Below, piece after piece: positions 37,703 through 49,137 of a DNA stretch of 64,000 nt. The position numbers and the translations under genes were made by a program. Position 1 is the stretch's first letter. Each line of letters begins with the position of its first letter. Under the pieces are notes generated by a model, which ran no database searches, was not told where the DNA came from, and worked only from the letters and a program-made list of their open reading frames with translations. The stretch is from Coptis chinensis. Lineage: Eukaryota; Streptophyta; Magnoliopsida; Ranunculales; Ranunculaceae. The stretch lies in contig JADFTS010000049.1 in the NCBI GenBank assembly GCA_015680905.1, forward strand, positions 62,001 to 126,000, in the 5' to 3' direction.

Positions 37703-38867
37703 GAGTAACACCTAAGCAGTTAAAATCGGTTTTCGGAGGTAATCGGTCTAGGAGCGATATGCGATTAATCGGTGATTTAATCGGTTTAATATTATTATAT
37801 CTAAATATACAATTATACCTTCAAAATACAAAATACCAACAACATTCAACTCAATAATTAAGAAACATTATAATAAAAATTGTAAATTATAATATTTTTG
37901 AATAATCTCATATTCTTTGAAACTAAATATCTCCTAAAAATACATCCCATATTCTTTCAAATTAAAGAAAGTAGGTCTCTTATCAAGCTAAATAAGTAAA
38001 AGTGGTTAAAATTTCCTCTATCGATGTCTTCACCAAGTTCATTCCAGAACGTCACCCTCCTTCCAAGTGTCAAATCCCCCTCCCTTTCATTCCTTAAATC
38101 TGATACTGACAAGTTTAATTATGTGGTTCTAAACTCAAAATTATACAGTCTGATACTGACAAGCTTGACTATATAGCATTATAGCTACATCTATTGTAAA
38201 AACATTTACAATCCATAATCGGTTCTCTCTTAGATTAACCACCAAACCATTCAAGTCCTCAATGATTTATTCAACTAGCTATTCACAATGACACTCTCTT
38301 AAATCTTCATACATCCAGTCAATAATCAAATATCCAAAAAAAAACAATTATAACAACAATGCGTACCCAAAGTCAAGATGATCCACTAAACTCGAATTCA
38401 AACCAAAACCTGCAAATACAAAATGTATGAGAGTTGGGTGTTCAGATTTGTTACCTCTTGAAATTTCTAAAATAAAAACGCCATCTCAATCCAACCTCTC
38501 TCTCAATTCTTCAACACTCTAAACCCTACTGATATTTAACTGAGAAATGCTTATAACATATCATATCTCTATATAATATGTTTTCTCTCTCCTCACATCT
38601 CTCGGGAGTACATGGTGGTGATTAGATCGGGGTGGGTAAATGCATCTAGTTGGGGAAGAAGGGGGAAGCACGGTCTGTTTTTTAACTGTTTGGGTTCCGG
38701 TAATATCGGCGGATTTTTTTTCTCATTTCTCCGAGATTCTCTGAGAAATCGGTGTTCTCGGTCGTTTGGCCGAATAAATTGGGAACTGAGTAGTCACTAA
38801 TAAATCGGAAAAAAATGTATCGCTCAACCCCCCGATTTAATCCGATTTTAACTGCTTAGAGTAGCAC
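37703..38867. mobile_element. Mutator-like non-autonomous element with 9-bp target duplication
   Basis: The terminal inverted repeat 'taagcagttaaaatcgg' is at 37,713-37,729, and its reverse complement 'ccgattttaactgctta' is at 38,842-38,858. Just outside are 'gagtaacac' (37,703-37,711) and 'gagtagcac' (38,859-38,867), a 9-bp target duplication with one mismatch. A 9-bp duplication points to the Mutator superfamily. The ends are rich in 'aatcgg'. No transposase is present. On the minus strand the interior holds a leader-like region (38,460-38,620) and a stretch (38,028-38,095) reading 'GRRVTFWNELGEDID', which looks like an OB-fold piece of the RPA1 type. The element may therefore carry captured host sequence. 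Confidence 0.7.
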
Positions 38868-39815
38868 AATGGATATCTAATTACTTAATTAGAATGCTAT
38901 TGGGCTTCACCGGGCTGTATTATACTATGTAATATAAAAGTCATGTAAGAAGTGAGCCCATGGAACAACCCAATGAGCATTTAAATAGAACGATATTGGG
39001 GCTCCAGGAGTCCAGGTGCGGTAGGGCTGCCCCTTTTCTTTTCTTTTTTGGGTTATTTGGTAGGGCATGTCTTCCCCAGGTCGTATGGTGCGGTAATACA
39101 TTTGGATCAGTACTTTTGATGCAAACACACAAGTTGGTTCAAGTGGCCCAGAATTGAAGACCTGGCACCATAATTTAACCTATTTGAGGGCTGTCTCCCT
39201 TACAGTTCTTATGGGAGAAAACTACAAGTGATTCAAGTTAAAGTACCGCATCAAGTGAGCAGAGCGAACAGTTCTTGGGCCTAGGGGGGGTCCAGAATGT
39301 AACTTGACCCCGACTGTCTGTCTGTCTGTCTCGTCCTTTTTCTCTCCAATTTCTCCTCTCCTCTCTCTGCAGCTCCACTACAGCTTTGTAGTAATCTAGT
39401 CTCTAGATCTCTAGATATTAAGCACTACAGACATGTAATTTTGCAGTACTACCAACTATAAAAGAAGTTAAAGTGTAAAACAAGGCCAGAAATCTGTAAG
39501 ATTAAGAAAAGTTTGTAAACAGTAACATCACCAAGGATGGCAAGGAAGGCCAATGGGCACAAGTTGCATTAAACAAAGCAGTTCAATTGATGTTTGTAAT
39601 AAAGAAAGAGAACAAGGAGAATCTTATTAGCCTTGTTTTGTTTACTCTATTCTTTGGCACACAATACCATTTTCCATTTTCTACAAACAAAACAACATTC
39701 TTCATCTTATAATGAAGGTCTTGTTTACAGATGGTACACTATTAATATAACATATTTAACATAGTACATAATCAAGATTATGAAAACCCCCTACATAGCC
39801 TTAAAATTCTAAAAC
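38868..39815. other. Intergenic DNA and 3' flank of SBT1.5
   Basis: No gene is seen. A 'tgtc' microsatellite lies at about 39,316-39,334 and a CT-rich tract at 39,336-39,378. The part nearest 39,815 is expected to hold the 3' UTR of the minus-strand subtilase; I found no clear AATAAA on that strand. Confidence 0.5.
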
Positions 39816-42182
39816 TTACATGGGTTGTTGCATTGTTACTACAATAGGACTAGTGACCACATGCTTCCCATCTTTCCACACTAATGATCCACTCCTCATA
39901 CTGCTGCTCCCTGGAGTGAGCTGAACAGCAGTTGCTTGCACCCTCACTACAAAATTCAGCTTCTGTCCTACTCTCCTGAACGCAAGTTTTGTTGGCTCCA
40001 CGGTCACTGTGGCTCCGCTTGGAGGTTCGACTGTAACTTGGTATATCGACTTTGGATCCCCAACATTGGTAACTGTTCGAATAAAATGTGTTGACATCCT
40101 CTTCTTTCCGTATTGTTGGAAGACTGCAGACAATGCAGGGAAATTCAAATTCCCTACATGACCCGCCCTATGGGCATCACGACAACCAGCATTCCTTCTT
40201 GTAATCACATTGATGTTCGTGTTAGTGTAATTTGAATTACACAAAAAATCCACATAGTCATACATTGATATGTCGTAGACTAATCCAGGATCCATGGCTT
40301 TTGGGGGGTTCACATGACCTGCTCCGTAATCATACACAGTCGACGTGTTTCCAGTTGATTCATCGAGCATTGTTTCCCCTCTATTGTCCACCTTATACGC
40401 TGTAGTCATCAAACCAGATCGAATTGCAGCTGGACTCCATTCGGGATGAGCTGCTTTTAGCAATGCCGCTAGGCCAGAAACATGTGGGCAAGCCATGGAA
40501 GTTCCAGAGAGTATGTTAAACTCAGTTTTCCGCTTATCCGATGGGAGACTTGAAGGTCCTACATTGTCTGGCCAAGCTGCAAGTATATTCAATCCGGGAG
40601 CAATTACTTCAGGCTTCAAGATTTCAGGTGTCTCTGAATTAGGTCCTCGAGCTGAGAAAGAAGCCACCACAGGTGCAGGGTGAACCCTGACTCGAGTCCC
40701 CTTAAACAAAATCGTTGCCATTGGTAGTGATCCACTTTTAGAGCCCCTACCCATGTATTTCCTGATTTCATCACCTGCTAATGCACCTACAGAAGTAGCA
40801 GGCAAAACATGGCAATCTGCCACCAAGCCTTCTCCATCAAATACTCCATTAGCCAAAATCATTCCAGCTCCTCCTGCTTTCTTCACTACTAGTCCTTTCG
40901 CTGCTCTTGAATTGATTCCTCGGTCACATAAAACGATCTTCCCTCTAACTAATTTCGGGTCTAAAGAGCCTTCTAAACAAAGTGAAGAAGAGTATCCATC
41001 ACCACCTTCATTCCCAGCATAAATGAGAGGATACATCTTGTCTACTGCTAAACCAGGACCTGGATAAAGGCTAGCTCCAGGAAGCAATCTCCCATTTCCA
41101 AGCTTCACATAAGCTGGAAAATCTCTATCAATCGTACCAGCACCAACCGTCGTCACCCACGGCGCCACATTCGTCACCGTGAGTCCACCAGGACCACCAT
41201 TACCTGCCGAAACGGATACAAAAACACCATGATCAACCGCTCCAAATGCGCCAATCGCAATAGTATCCAAATAATAAGGCACTACAACCCCACCGACACT
41301 AAGCGAAATAACATCCACACCATCCGACACAGCAGCATCAAACGCAGCAAGAATATCAGCATCATAACATCCAGTGTTCCAACACACCTTATAAGCAGCA
41401 AGGCGAGCCTTCGGGGCCATACCAGCCGCTACACCTCGCGCATACCCCATTGCCGATGCCGGAAAAACATACCGTCCAGCCGCAATGGAAGCCGTATGCG
41501 TGCCGTGACCGTCTGAATCTCTGGCTGACCGATACTCTGACGTCTCATTCATCCTCCCATTGGTGGCCTCATAACCAGCACAGAAATACTTGGCTCCAAT
41601 CAATTTCCTGTTACAAGAAGCTGGTGTGAAATCTTTACCAGTTAAACACTCTCCTTTCCACTTCAAGGGCACTGAACTAAGTCCACGATCATTGAAACTC
41701 TCACGTTCAGGCCAAATGCCAGTATCAATAACACCAATTACAAGATCAGATCCGAAATCAGTCTCTTTAAGTAATCCAGTTCTGTCTGTTGTTTCTAAAC
41801 CAAGAAACTGAGGTGATCTAGTTGTTTGAATCTGTCGTACTTGTTCTGGAATGACAGCAATTACACCTGAGACAGTTTGAAGTTTCTCTACTTCTAAAGG
41901 TGTTAGCTTTACTGAAAAACCGTGGAAAACTTTGTCGTAAGTGTGAAGAATTCGAGTTTCCAATTCTTTTTTTTGGTTTGGTAAGTGGGAAGAGAGTGAA
42001 TTGAGTGATGATTCGTACCAGTGTTTGTGTGTTGGAAATACTGATGGTTTTGCGTCGTATTGAACTCGTACTATGTACGTGTTATGTTGTTGGTCAGTGT
42101 CTAAATCTGCTTCAACAGAAATGAGGAAGATGATTATGAACAAGGAGAGAAATGTGATTTGAGGAGAGTGATGAATCGCCAT
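39816..42182 (-). CDS. SBT1.5: Subtilisin-like serine protease, SBT1.5 type
   Basis: This 788-residue protein is a secreted plant subtilase. Residues 1-25 are a signal peptide. The I9 prodomain (about 35-122) ends before 'TTRSPQFLGL', where mature enzymes begin. The catalytic triad is Asp153 ('VIGVIDTG'), His226 ('DGHGTHTAS') and Ser562 ('GTSMACPH'), with oxyanion Asn328 ('SAGNGGP'). A PA domain is inserted at about 365-480, and the C-terminal Fn3-like domain covers about 690-788. Similarity to Arabidopsis At3g14240 (SBT1.5) runs end to end, down to the terminal 'VTMQQPM'. The gene is intronless. The start is fixed: the reading frame extends 24 codons upstream, but those codons contain no ATG, and the signal peptide starts at this Met. 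The enzyme should act in the apoplast; its substrate is not known from the sequence. Confidence 0.97.
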   Translation of the reverse strand: MAIHHSPQITFLSLFIIIFLISVEADLDTDQQHNTYIVRVQYDAKPSVFPTHKHWYESSLNSLSSHLPNQKKELETRILHTYDKVFHGFSVKLTPLEVEKLQTVSGVIAVIPEQVRQIQTTRSPQFLGLETTDRTGLLKETDFGSDLVIGVIDTGIWPERESFNDRGLSSVPLKWKGECLTGKDFTPASCNRKLIGAKYFCAGYEATNGRMNETSEYRSARDSDGHGTHTASIAAGRYVFPASAMGYARGVAAGMAPKARLAAYKVCWNTGCYDADILAAFDAAVSDGVDVISLSVGGVVVPYYLDTIAIGAFGAVDHGVFVSVSAGNGGPGGLTVTNVAPWVTTVGAGTIDRDFPAYVKLGNGRLLPGASLYPGPGLAVDKMYPLIYAGNEGGDGYSSSLCLEGSLDPKLVRGKIVLCDRGINSRAAKGLVVKKAGGAGMILANGVFDGEGLVADCHVLPATSVGALAGDEIRKYMGRGSKSGSLPMATILFKGTRVRVHPAPVVASFSARGPNSETPEILKPEVIAPGLNILAAWPDNVGPSSLPSDKRKTEFNILSGTSMACPHVSGLAALLKAAHPEWSPAAIRSGLMTTAYKVDNRGETMLDESTGNTSTVYDYGAGHVNPPKAMDPGLVYDISMYDYVDFLCNSNYTNTNINVITRRNAGCRDAHRAGHVGNLNFPALSAVFQQYGKKRMSTHFIRTVTNVGDPKSIYQVTVEPPSGATVTVEPTKLAFRRVGQKLNFVVRVQATAVQLTPGSSSMRSGSLVWKDGKHVVTSPIVVTMQQPM

Positions 42183-42300
42183 TAGAGAGAAGGCAAGAAA
42201 AAACAGGTTTGCTCTGTTTTCTGGCAAAAAAGTGAGAGATACAAATTTAAACAAACAAGTTGTGAGTGAGTGAGTGAGTGAAGTGTGTTTAGTGTTTTAA

Positions 42301-42308
42301 TTAATATA
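42301..42308 (-). promoter_or_regulatory. Candidate TATA box of SBT1.5
   Basis: On the minus strand this reads TATATTAA, about 120 bp before the ATG. It is followed by a leader with four to five 'cact' units (42,262-42,283) and CT-rich sequence, common in plant 5' leaders. The call rests on position and composition. Confidence 0.35.
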
Positions 42309-43284
42309 ATTTTTTGTGGATTATGATGTGGCTTTTTCTATTGATGGGAAAGAAAGAAAATGGTTGCTTTTTGCTTTGTTTTGGTTTTTTTTGACCTTTT
42401 TCAGTACAACTACTTAATCGTCTTCTAGTGCACCAGCACAGAATGTTCCCTCCTATTATAAAAAGAAATTTCACTTGAAGTAGTTCTGAAATTATAGTAA
42501 AAAAAAAATAAACCAACAATTTTGTTAATTGATATTTCAAACCTTAAGGCAGTAGTAGCCCATATAAATTATGCAAAAGCTTGTATTCAGTTTGATTTTT
42601 GGACCGCCAAAATTTCAAAAATTATGATTGATTGAAAAACAAAAAAAGGATTGATGAAAACGTAAAGAGTTAATGACCAATGATGACCTTGTCACTCACT
42701 ATAATAAAAGCAAACGCGTTTCTCAATTCGCAGCAGCAGGACAGTTTTCTAGCTGGATTGCTCGAGTAGTTTGTCCCGTGCATCAATAAAGCTTGGATTC
42801 TTCAGATGATCCACACCCACACGTGTCATTTAGTTTTCACGTGACCTTTGCTTGTTCTGTTGTGCACTCAAATCTTCAGATGAGCAAGGGAGCTATCAAA
42901 CAAGCAGCATCAACGTACTGATTTTTGGGCCTTTATCGGGCTTGAGTTTCGTCTGATATATCATGGGTACCCATAATAAGAGACGACCATTTCAATTTAC
43001 TAGTTACACTGCCACACTGGTACAGTTAGACTTCCATGTCTGGCGTTGGAAGTGCTATGAATCTCTTCAACTACTCGTCAACATTTGTTGTTTAATTCCA
43101 TTGAAAGGTTGGAAACTTTCATAGATTATTCAATATATCAATCTACCCAAGTACGAATCTAGTTTTCTCCATTATTTCCTCCTCAGTGTTATTAATTTGC
43201 TGTGTCCCTCAGCCACTTGTCATATTTGCATAATGCAAATTACGGGGCCAAACCATTTATAACCTGCAGGCCCACAATATGGAT
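42309..43284. other. Upstream region of SBT1.5, no gene
   Basis: No coding run is recognised. Apart from the G-box pair and homopolymer runs (A9 at about 42,500), nothing structured is seen. Confidence 0.5.
42820..42843. promoter_or_regulatory. Pair of G-boxes upstream of SBT1.5
   Basis: Two perfect CACGTG palindromes lie at 42,820-42,825 (in 'acacgtgtca') and 42,838-42,843 (in 'tcacgtgacc'), 18 bp apart and about 640 bp upstream of the SBT1.5 start. G-boxes bind bZIP and bHLH factors, and the first context is ABRE-like. Function is an inference. Confidence 0.4.
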
Positions 43285-43530
43285 GCAATTTTTTTTTTGG
43301 AAAGAATATATTTTATTTGATGTCTAAAATAAATCATATGTAAAAAGATTTCAAGTCTACAAATTGTGTGGCAAGCCCATTATGAATATCAAAACCAATC
43401 CTTTTCTTATACACATATTGGACTAGATATCTTTTCACATTGATGTCTAATACCTTCTGCAACCTGCTAAGCAACTTAACCGCTTTCCATACCAAGAAAC
43501 CAAAAGAGTCAAATAGGACGAAGTAATGTT
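43285..43530 (-). mobile_element. 5'-truncated tail of the same RT retroelement family
   Basis: Read on the minus strand, this segment encodes words of the family C-terminus, such as 'DSFGFLVWKAVKLLSRLQKV' and 'KKRIGFDIHNGLATQFV', and ends in a run matching the A-rich tail (T9 on the plus strand at about 43,291). It is much more diverged from the 32-kb copy than the 29.9-kb fragment is. It is a short fossil without coding capacity. Confidence 0.65.
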
Positions 43531-43607
43531 GGTTAGCTACACAGGCTTTTTAATGTTTATCCACCTTCATTGTAACTGTGCTATTGGCTGCTTCTCTTAT
43601 CTTAAAG

Positions 43608-43785
43608 CAAGGGATGGATCTAGGAGTTGGCTGACCCTGGCTATAGCCCTCCTTTGCTCTAAAAAAAAAATTTAGTGGCTGTTCATAATTTATACTCCAA
43701 AAAAAAAAAAAAAAAAAAAAAAAAGAACAATAGTGTGAATTAGTGCTAATAGCTCCTGGTGGAGAACCCTGCATCCGCCCTTGCC
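43608..43785. mobile_element. MITE-like element of 178 bp
   Basis: The left end 'gcaagggatggatctagg' and the reverse complement of the right end, 'gcaagggcggatgcaggg', agree as imperfect terminal inverted repeats of about 18 bp. The interior contains 'ggctatagccc' and an A tract of about 28 bases (43,698-43,725). Flanking 'cttaaa' and 'ctcaaa' could be a decayed target duplication. The element separates the two retroelement tails. Confidence 0.5.
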
Positions 43786-43869
43786 TCAAAGACTCCATTA
43801 CAAAATACTACTATTTGAGATATTCTTGTAATGTCGACGCATGCGTGTTTTCCTAAACCCTATTTATAT

Positions 43870-44065
43870 AGTTATTTATTTATTTTATGCGCGTTACAAG
43901 CTCTTTTTGAATAGCAAACCCAATCCTCCAAACCACATATTTGTTATAGTTAGTTGTCATCACATTGTTGCCAATTATTTTTTGCAACCTCTCAAGTAAC
44001 TCAATAATTTTTTACACTAAAAAGTCAAACGTATCAAACGCAATTGAGAGGAAGCACCGTCACAT
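43870..44065 (-). mobile_element. Second 5'-truncated retroelement tail, minus strand
   Basis: The minus strand reads words such as 'KIIELLERLQKIIGNNVMT' and 'VVWRIGFAIQKELVTR', the same C-terminal region as the neighbouring fragment, followed by an AT-rich tail. The fragment is old and carries several breaks. The two tails lie in the same orientation about 350 bp apart. Confidence 0.65.
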
Positions 44066-45202
44066 TTTTATTTTTATTTTTGGCTAAAAACGGACTGCAT
44101 CAGTTTCTGAAAAATGAGTGTGGTCTTGTTGTCATGGGCCTCCCGATTAGTGGATATCCCTTTACAAATGAAAATGTTAAGCAAAGAGCACTACATTCTT
44201 ATTATCACTACAAACTGAGCGTGCTTTATAGCCAGTTTTGTTGCCCAAAATTCAGCTTCTTTAGAGTTTAGACCACTTTTTTTTTTTGTGTTTGGGTAAA
44301 AAAAGAAAGTGACGCCTTAGAATTATTATAGACCACTTTTGCCGGATTTAAAGGCCTTTTTAATGGAAATTTGGGCCCTTGTTCAGCCATTTCAGAGTGT
44401 AGGGTTCATCTATAAAAGCCCATACAGATGGTGCGTCCAAATTTCGGAACGAGAGTGTGTTAGTCAATGCAGTCTAAACCCACCACTCTCACTGAAGTGC
44501 AACTTCCCCGCGTAATCCGGGAGAAATCAAGACTCCTGTCCCGTAATGACTGCTATACCCACGTCGTTCTTCAATCAAGTGGGTGCATACTAAGGATAAT
44601 ACTGGAATAAAAGATTCTTCCCTATTAATAAACCACACAAAAATCTCCAAACGGTTTCAAGCAGAACAGAAATTCGATTACGTGGACTAATAACAGCACG
44701 ACGCGAGTAGAAAACTTTGAAGAAGTAGTTCAACTTTAATAAGCTATAAATGTGTCAGTTATTCTCTACCATCTTTTTTTTTCTCCTCATTCTTGTTAGC
44801 TATTTTACACTCTCTGTTGTAAGTTGGTCCTCATTTCTCTTATAATACTTTTCTTTCGTCCATATTTTGTTTTTCAGCATTTGCATCAACTGTGTAACAC
44901 TAAAGTAGCTGTTTTATAATTTTTCACTATAGTTTAGCTGATATTTTGACTTGTGTGTGATTTTTTGTTCCATGGGGATGTTTGCAAGTGTTAATGAGGG
45001 CTTGATTGGTGGTATTTTTGAAAGAAAGATCAAATTTGATTCTGTTTTTTTAATGGTCCTTAGTTTAGGTAGTTAAAAATGACTCCAGACTAAATTGTTA
45101 CTAATTTTGTTTTGCACTTGAAGTTAGGAGCCAAGAGATTTTGAGAAGAAGAGAATTCTTTAATTCCGGCCAACTTCTTATTGCTGTCGAAGAGGAGCTG
45201 TT
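44066..45202. other. 5' flank of the bHLH gene
   Basis: No protein-coding gene is recognised. TATAAAAG at 44,411-44,418 is the best TATA candidate and would give a leader of about 760 nt, or a spliced leader, before the ATG at 45,203. The stretch 44,440-44,620 is richer in G+C than its surroundings. Confidence 0.4.
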
Positions 45203-48200
45203 ATGGATGAGTTTCTCCATCAATTTCTTTCCTCCTCACCTTGGTCAGATGTAAAGGCGACTGAAAGGTCATCTTGGATTGGAAATGGACTACTATTTGA
45301 TACAATGGGAGCATATGGGGAGGATGAAGAGAACATTACTCAAAGCTTGATTCCTTCAAGTCTTATTGTAGACAATTTAATCACTCAAAAAACTTCTGAT
45401 TTTGCTAGTGAGGATTCAAGTTTTGATCTCGAAAAAAGTTTACGTTCTGGAGAATCCAAACCAAGGGGGCACAGGCCATGGGAGCAAGCTCTCATTGCTG
45501 GGTGTCCTGGATGGTAACCCTAAGCCAAGCTACCTGGATATGCAGTCAAACACAAGCTCAACCTTGGGCGCACTAAATCAACCAGAGATAACGCCTGTGC
45601 TAGTTGATCCAGCTAACTCTTCTAGTGTACAACCTGAATCTGGCTCTGTTGGAAGCAATGACAGTGAATTATCAGAGATTCATCCCCCAATTATAGATTC
45701 CCACTGCCGTAGTTCTGTCCCACAGTTATGGCCGCCGTCTTATAGAGGTGTTTCTTCCCTGTTCCCTGTCGTGGGGGAAGATAAACCACAAGGTTTTGGT
45801 TTACAGAGACAATATGTGGAAACTGATGCTGCTGTGTTGGGCAGCAAATATTTCAACGATACTATACAACAAGGAAACCTGCCTGCTTCGTTACCTGTAA
45901 ATGTCTAACACTGTTATCCTCCTATATAGTTTATGAAATAAAAACAGATGCTGCAATGTGTGTGTGTGTGTGTGTATATATATATCACAGTCCTTATAAT
46001 GCCCTACTATATGTCTGCTCACCAGTTGGTCAGGATCATCCAATCATTTGTTAATAGCCTAAAGTTGTGACACCCCAAATCCCTTTGTTCACAATCTTTT
46101 CATCTAATGTAGTGAATTCTTCATTAACCATCCAAATGAAATAATTCCAGTAGACTTGATTGCTTAGATAGTTTTTTTCTAGAATGGAGTACGTGAGAGT
46201 AACTCCATTAATTTGGATGATCTTGATTAATAAGGCATATGTGGTTCTATGGTGAAGTAGCAAGAAGGTACTGCCCAATGTAGAGAACCATCTAATAGTA
46301 TATTTCTTTGATAGAGCTTATCCTATCATAAAAATAAATCCTGTGCTTTTATGTTCAGGAGCAGAATGAGATGAACAACCACTATATGTGTTCCTTTGCT
46401 GCTGGACACCAGATTCCACTAGGAAGAACAGCTGAAATACACTCTCAGATGCAAGTTCGTCATATACTCCACTCTTTATAAACTATAGATCTCGCCTTTC
46501 TACATTTTGTTATTTGTAAAGTGTTACTCTGTTCTGGTTTTAATTATTTTTCTTTTTCGAACACATGATACCCAGTTGTCATATTTGGCGAGAGGAAATT
46601 CAATCAAGCATTATGCAGACCAGACTCCCATACCTCAGCTACCACATACCCCTAATACTGCTTCTGGCGATTGTAATGGAGCTGCAAAGCATCGTGTGAG
46701 AGCTCGTAGGGGGCAAGCAACCGATCCACATAGTATTGCTGAAAGGGTCAGTATTTTGATAGCTTATTGATTTTCGTTTCCTGTTTGTTCTTTTCTATTT
46801 AAGTAACTAGGGTACCCTTAGAATCAAAACATGCTCTATTTCTTGTAGTTCTCAAAATTTTATTTCTTTATGTTGTTTGGTGTAATAATTTGATGCAGCT
46901 TCGGAGAGAGAAAATAGCTGAGAGGATGAAGAATCTCCAAGAACTTGTTCCGAGCTCTAATAAGGTACCTTAATATTACTATTGTATCAGGTGTCAGAAA
47001 TCTGCCTTGGGATGAAAAAACAAAAGATCTTATGCATTTCACCTTTCTTTTAGGAAAACTGAGGGTAGTTCTATGTTTCAGATCTACATTGCATAAGTTG
47101 CAGTGTGTACACATGTTATCTTCCTAAGTCACATTGACACAGATGAGCGTGTCGGTGTCTGACACGGCGACCTATATAAGTAGGACACAGGGACACAGCC
47201 AATTTTGAATTACAAATGTTACTATTCTTTAGTTATTACGCAACTATTACTGGGTTCAGGGCCTTACAAAGCGCCTCCTTACAAATAAGTAACTGTGAAA
47301 GTGGCATATCTTGGAGTTGTGACTATGTTAATTGATTATTTTCTCATGCTTTTTGGGTAGGGTGTTGAAGAAATCCTAGTTAGAAATCATATGTACGTGT
47401 CTGTGTGTCCGACACGTTTTTTTTATATAAGAATATGAAGTGTCTATGTTACACAGCTAATTTGCCATTTTAGTTTTTTTTGTTGATTATAAAACCCTTA
47501 CTGCTATTCTGGTATGCGATGTTGGACACATAGTGTCCATGGTAACAACAAATAAATGTAAATCTCCTTACCTAAGTTAGCTAGTTCTTATTGAAATGGA
47601 GAAAATGATGTTGAAATGAGCAAAATAAAATTCGAGTTAATTTCAGATCCTTCTTAAACTGCAGTAGTAGTGCCTTGTCGACTGACTGATGCTTGTTTGC
47701 CTTTTCAAATAATGCTCTGTATTTTCAGTATCCATGTAATGTTCCTTCTTATTTGTGTTTCTCTATAGATAATACCTGATATAGGTGCTTTGTATCATTT
47801 CAAGGGCATGAATCCACTGATATTCCATTTAACACGTGTATGCAGACAGATAAAGCATCTATGCTTGATGAGATCATCGAGTATGTGAAGTTTCTTCAGC
47901 TTCAAGTAAAGGTCCGGAAAAGATTAACTTTTTAGTCACTGTATTATAAGTACTCGTCATGTCTAAGTCAATTAGCAAGAACTTCACTTTTTATCAGCAT
48001 ATCCTGGGTTTTCTGATATACTACATGGCAGGTTCTCAGCATGAGCCGGCTTGGGGCAGCAGGGGCGGTTGTTCCACTCATTACAGACAGCCGAGCTGAG
48101 GTGCAACACCTTATTTTTTTTGGTCAGATATATCTGAATTTGGTATCCATTTTATTATCTGAAAAACAAACTCAAGTAGGTCCTCTTTAATTTGTTTCCT

Positions 48201-49137
48201 AATGTGTTTACAATTTGGTAATCGTTTTCTTTTTCTCAGTTTTCAAGTAAATGTTGATATACTAATGTTGCCACTGTAATAATGTAGATTACGTCACTGC
48301 CATTATTTTGATCAGCGTTCATTCATCTGTTAGAAACTCAACTACAAACATGAACCAACTAAACTGGAAAAACAAAGCATATGTCCAATTAAAACCACAT
48401 TATAGAACAAGTATTTTCAGCCATGGAGGGGTACCTATTACTGATACTGTTTGTGTAAACAAGTGGGGAAGTTTCAAGGAGCATCTTCTCGCTCCCCATC
48501 CCCACATAAAACGCCAAAATATTACTGGTTCAAGAGTATCCTAGCTACACTTTGAGTTTAGTATTTGTAAGTTCAGTGTCATATTCTATATTCTATGTAA
48601 TTGCACTTCATTCAGTGTAATAAAACATCTAAGATCCGCAAATTTTTCTGAAGTGAATTGCTAATTTGCTAAGGGAACACTCATCTCAGATTATTTCTTT
48701 TACAGGGATCTACTGGACTTCATCTGTCACAGTCAACTGGTCGGGGTGTCAATCCTTTCAAATCTCCTGATGACCTGGCGTTTGAGGAAGAAGTCGTGAA
48801 GCTGATGGAATCGGATATGACTGCAGCAATGCAATTTCTTCTGAGCAAAGGACTGTGTTTTATGCCCATTGCCCTTGCAGCTGCCATATCTGGCAGTAAA
48901 GCATCACCGAGCTCTGTTTCTGCCAATGAAAAGGAAAGCATCTTGACCAATGGCCTTGCTCATCATAATAATTGCCAGCCTAGCGTTGGGACAGGTCAGA
49001 GATGTTTTGATGGCGACAACGGATTAAAGGACAGTATGAATGGTATTTGCAGAGAAGAAGATACTCCAACCAAAGGTTGCGACGTAACAATGATAAAAAG
49101 AGAGGGAGTTAATTCAATACCAATACAAGAGAAATGA
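45203..49137 (+). CDS. bHLH transcription factor, subgroup XI (LRL/UNE12-like)
   Basis: Seven coding exons fit by frame: 45,203-45,896, 46,359-46,454, 46,576-46,746, 46,899-46,964, 47,846-47,911, 48,032-48,100 and 48,706-49,137, all with GT-AG introns, giving about 530 residues. The start '[17 protein letters not shown]' and internal '[14 protein letters not shown]' fit the family. The bHLH domain (about 313-385) starts '[20 protein letters not shown]' and carries the His315, Glu319, Arg323 signature for E-box/G-box binding, then helix 2 '[20 protein letters not shown]' and the subgroup mark '[13 protein letters not shown]'. The C-terminal '[16 protein letters not shown]' block is also typical. 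Relatives act in the nucleus in root-hair, rhizoid and reproductive development. Exon 1 as given holds one base too many: the frame changes between about 45,430 and 45,500, near a run of five G (45,465-45,469). AATAAA lies at 49,351. Confidence 0.88.
45956..45984. repeat. (TG)n(TA)n microsatellite in bHLH intron 1
   Basis: About ten TG units are followed by about five TA units, roughly 60 bp after the exon 1 donor. It is likely length-variable. Confidence 0.9.

Noticed and set aside
42183-42254. Upstream extension of SBT1.5
   Set aside because: The extra 24 codons contain no ATG; the signal peptide begins exactly at the first ATG.
47140-47420. 'gtgtc...gacac' motifs in bHLH intron 4 as a transposon
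   Set aside because: Short palindromes resemble common plant repeat fragments, but ends and target duplication could not be defined.
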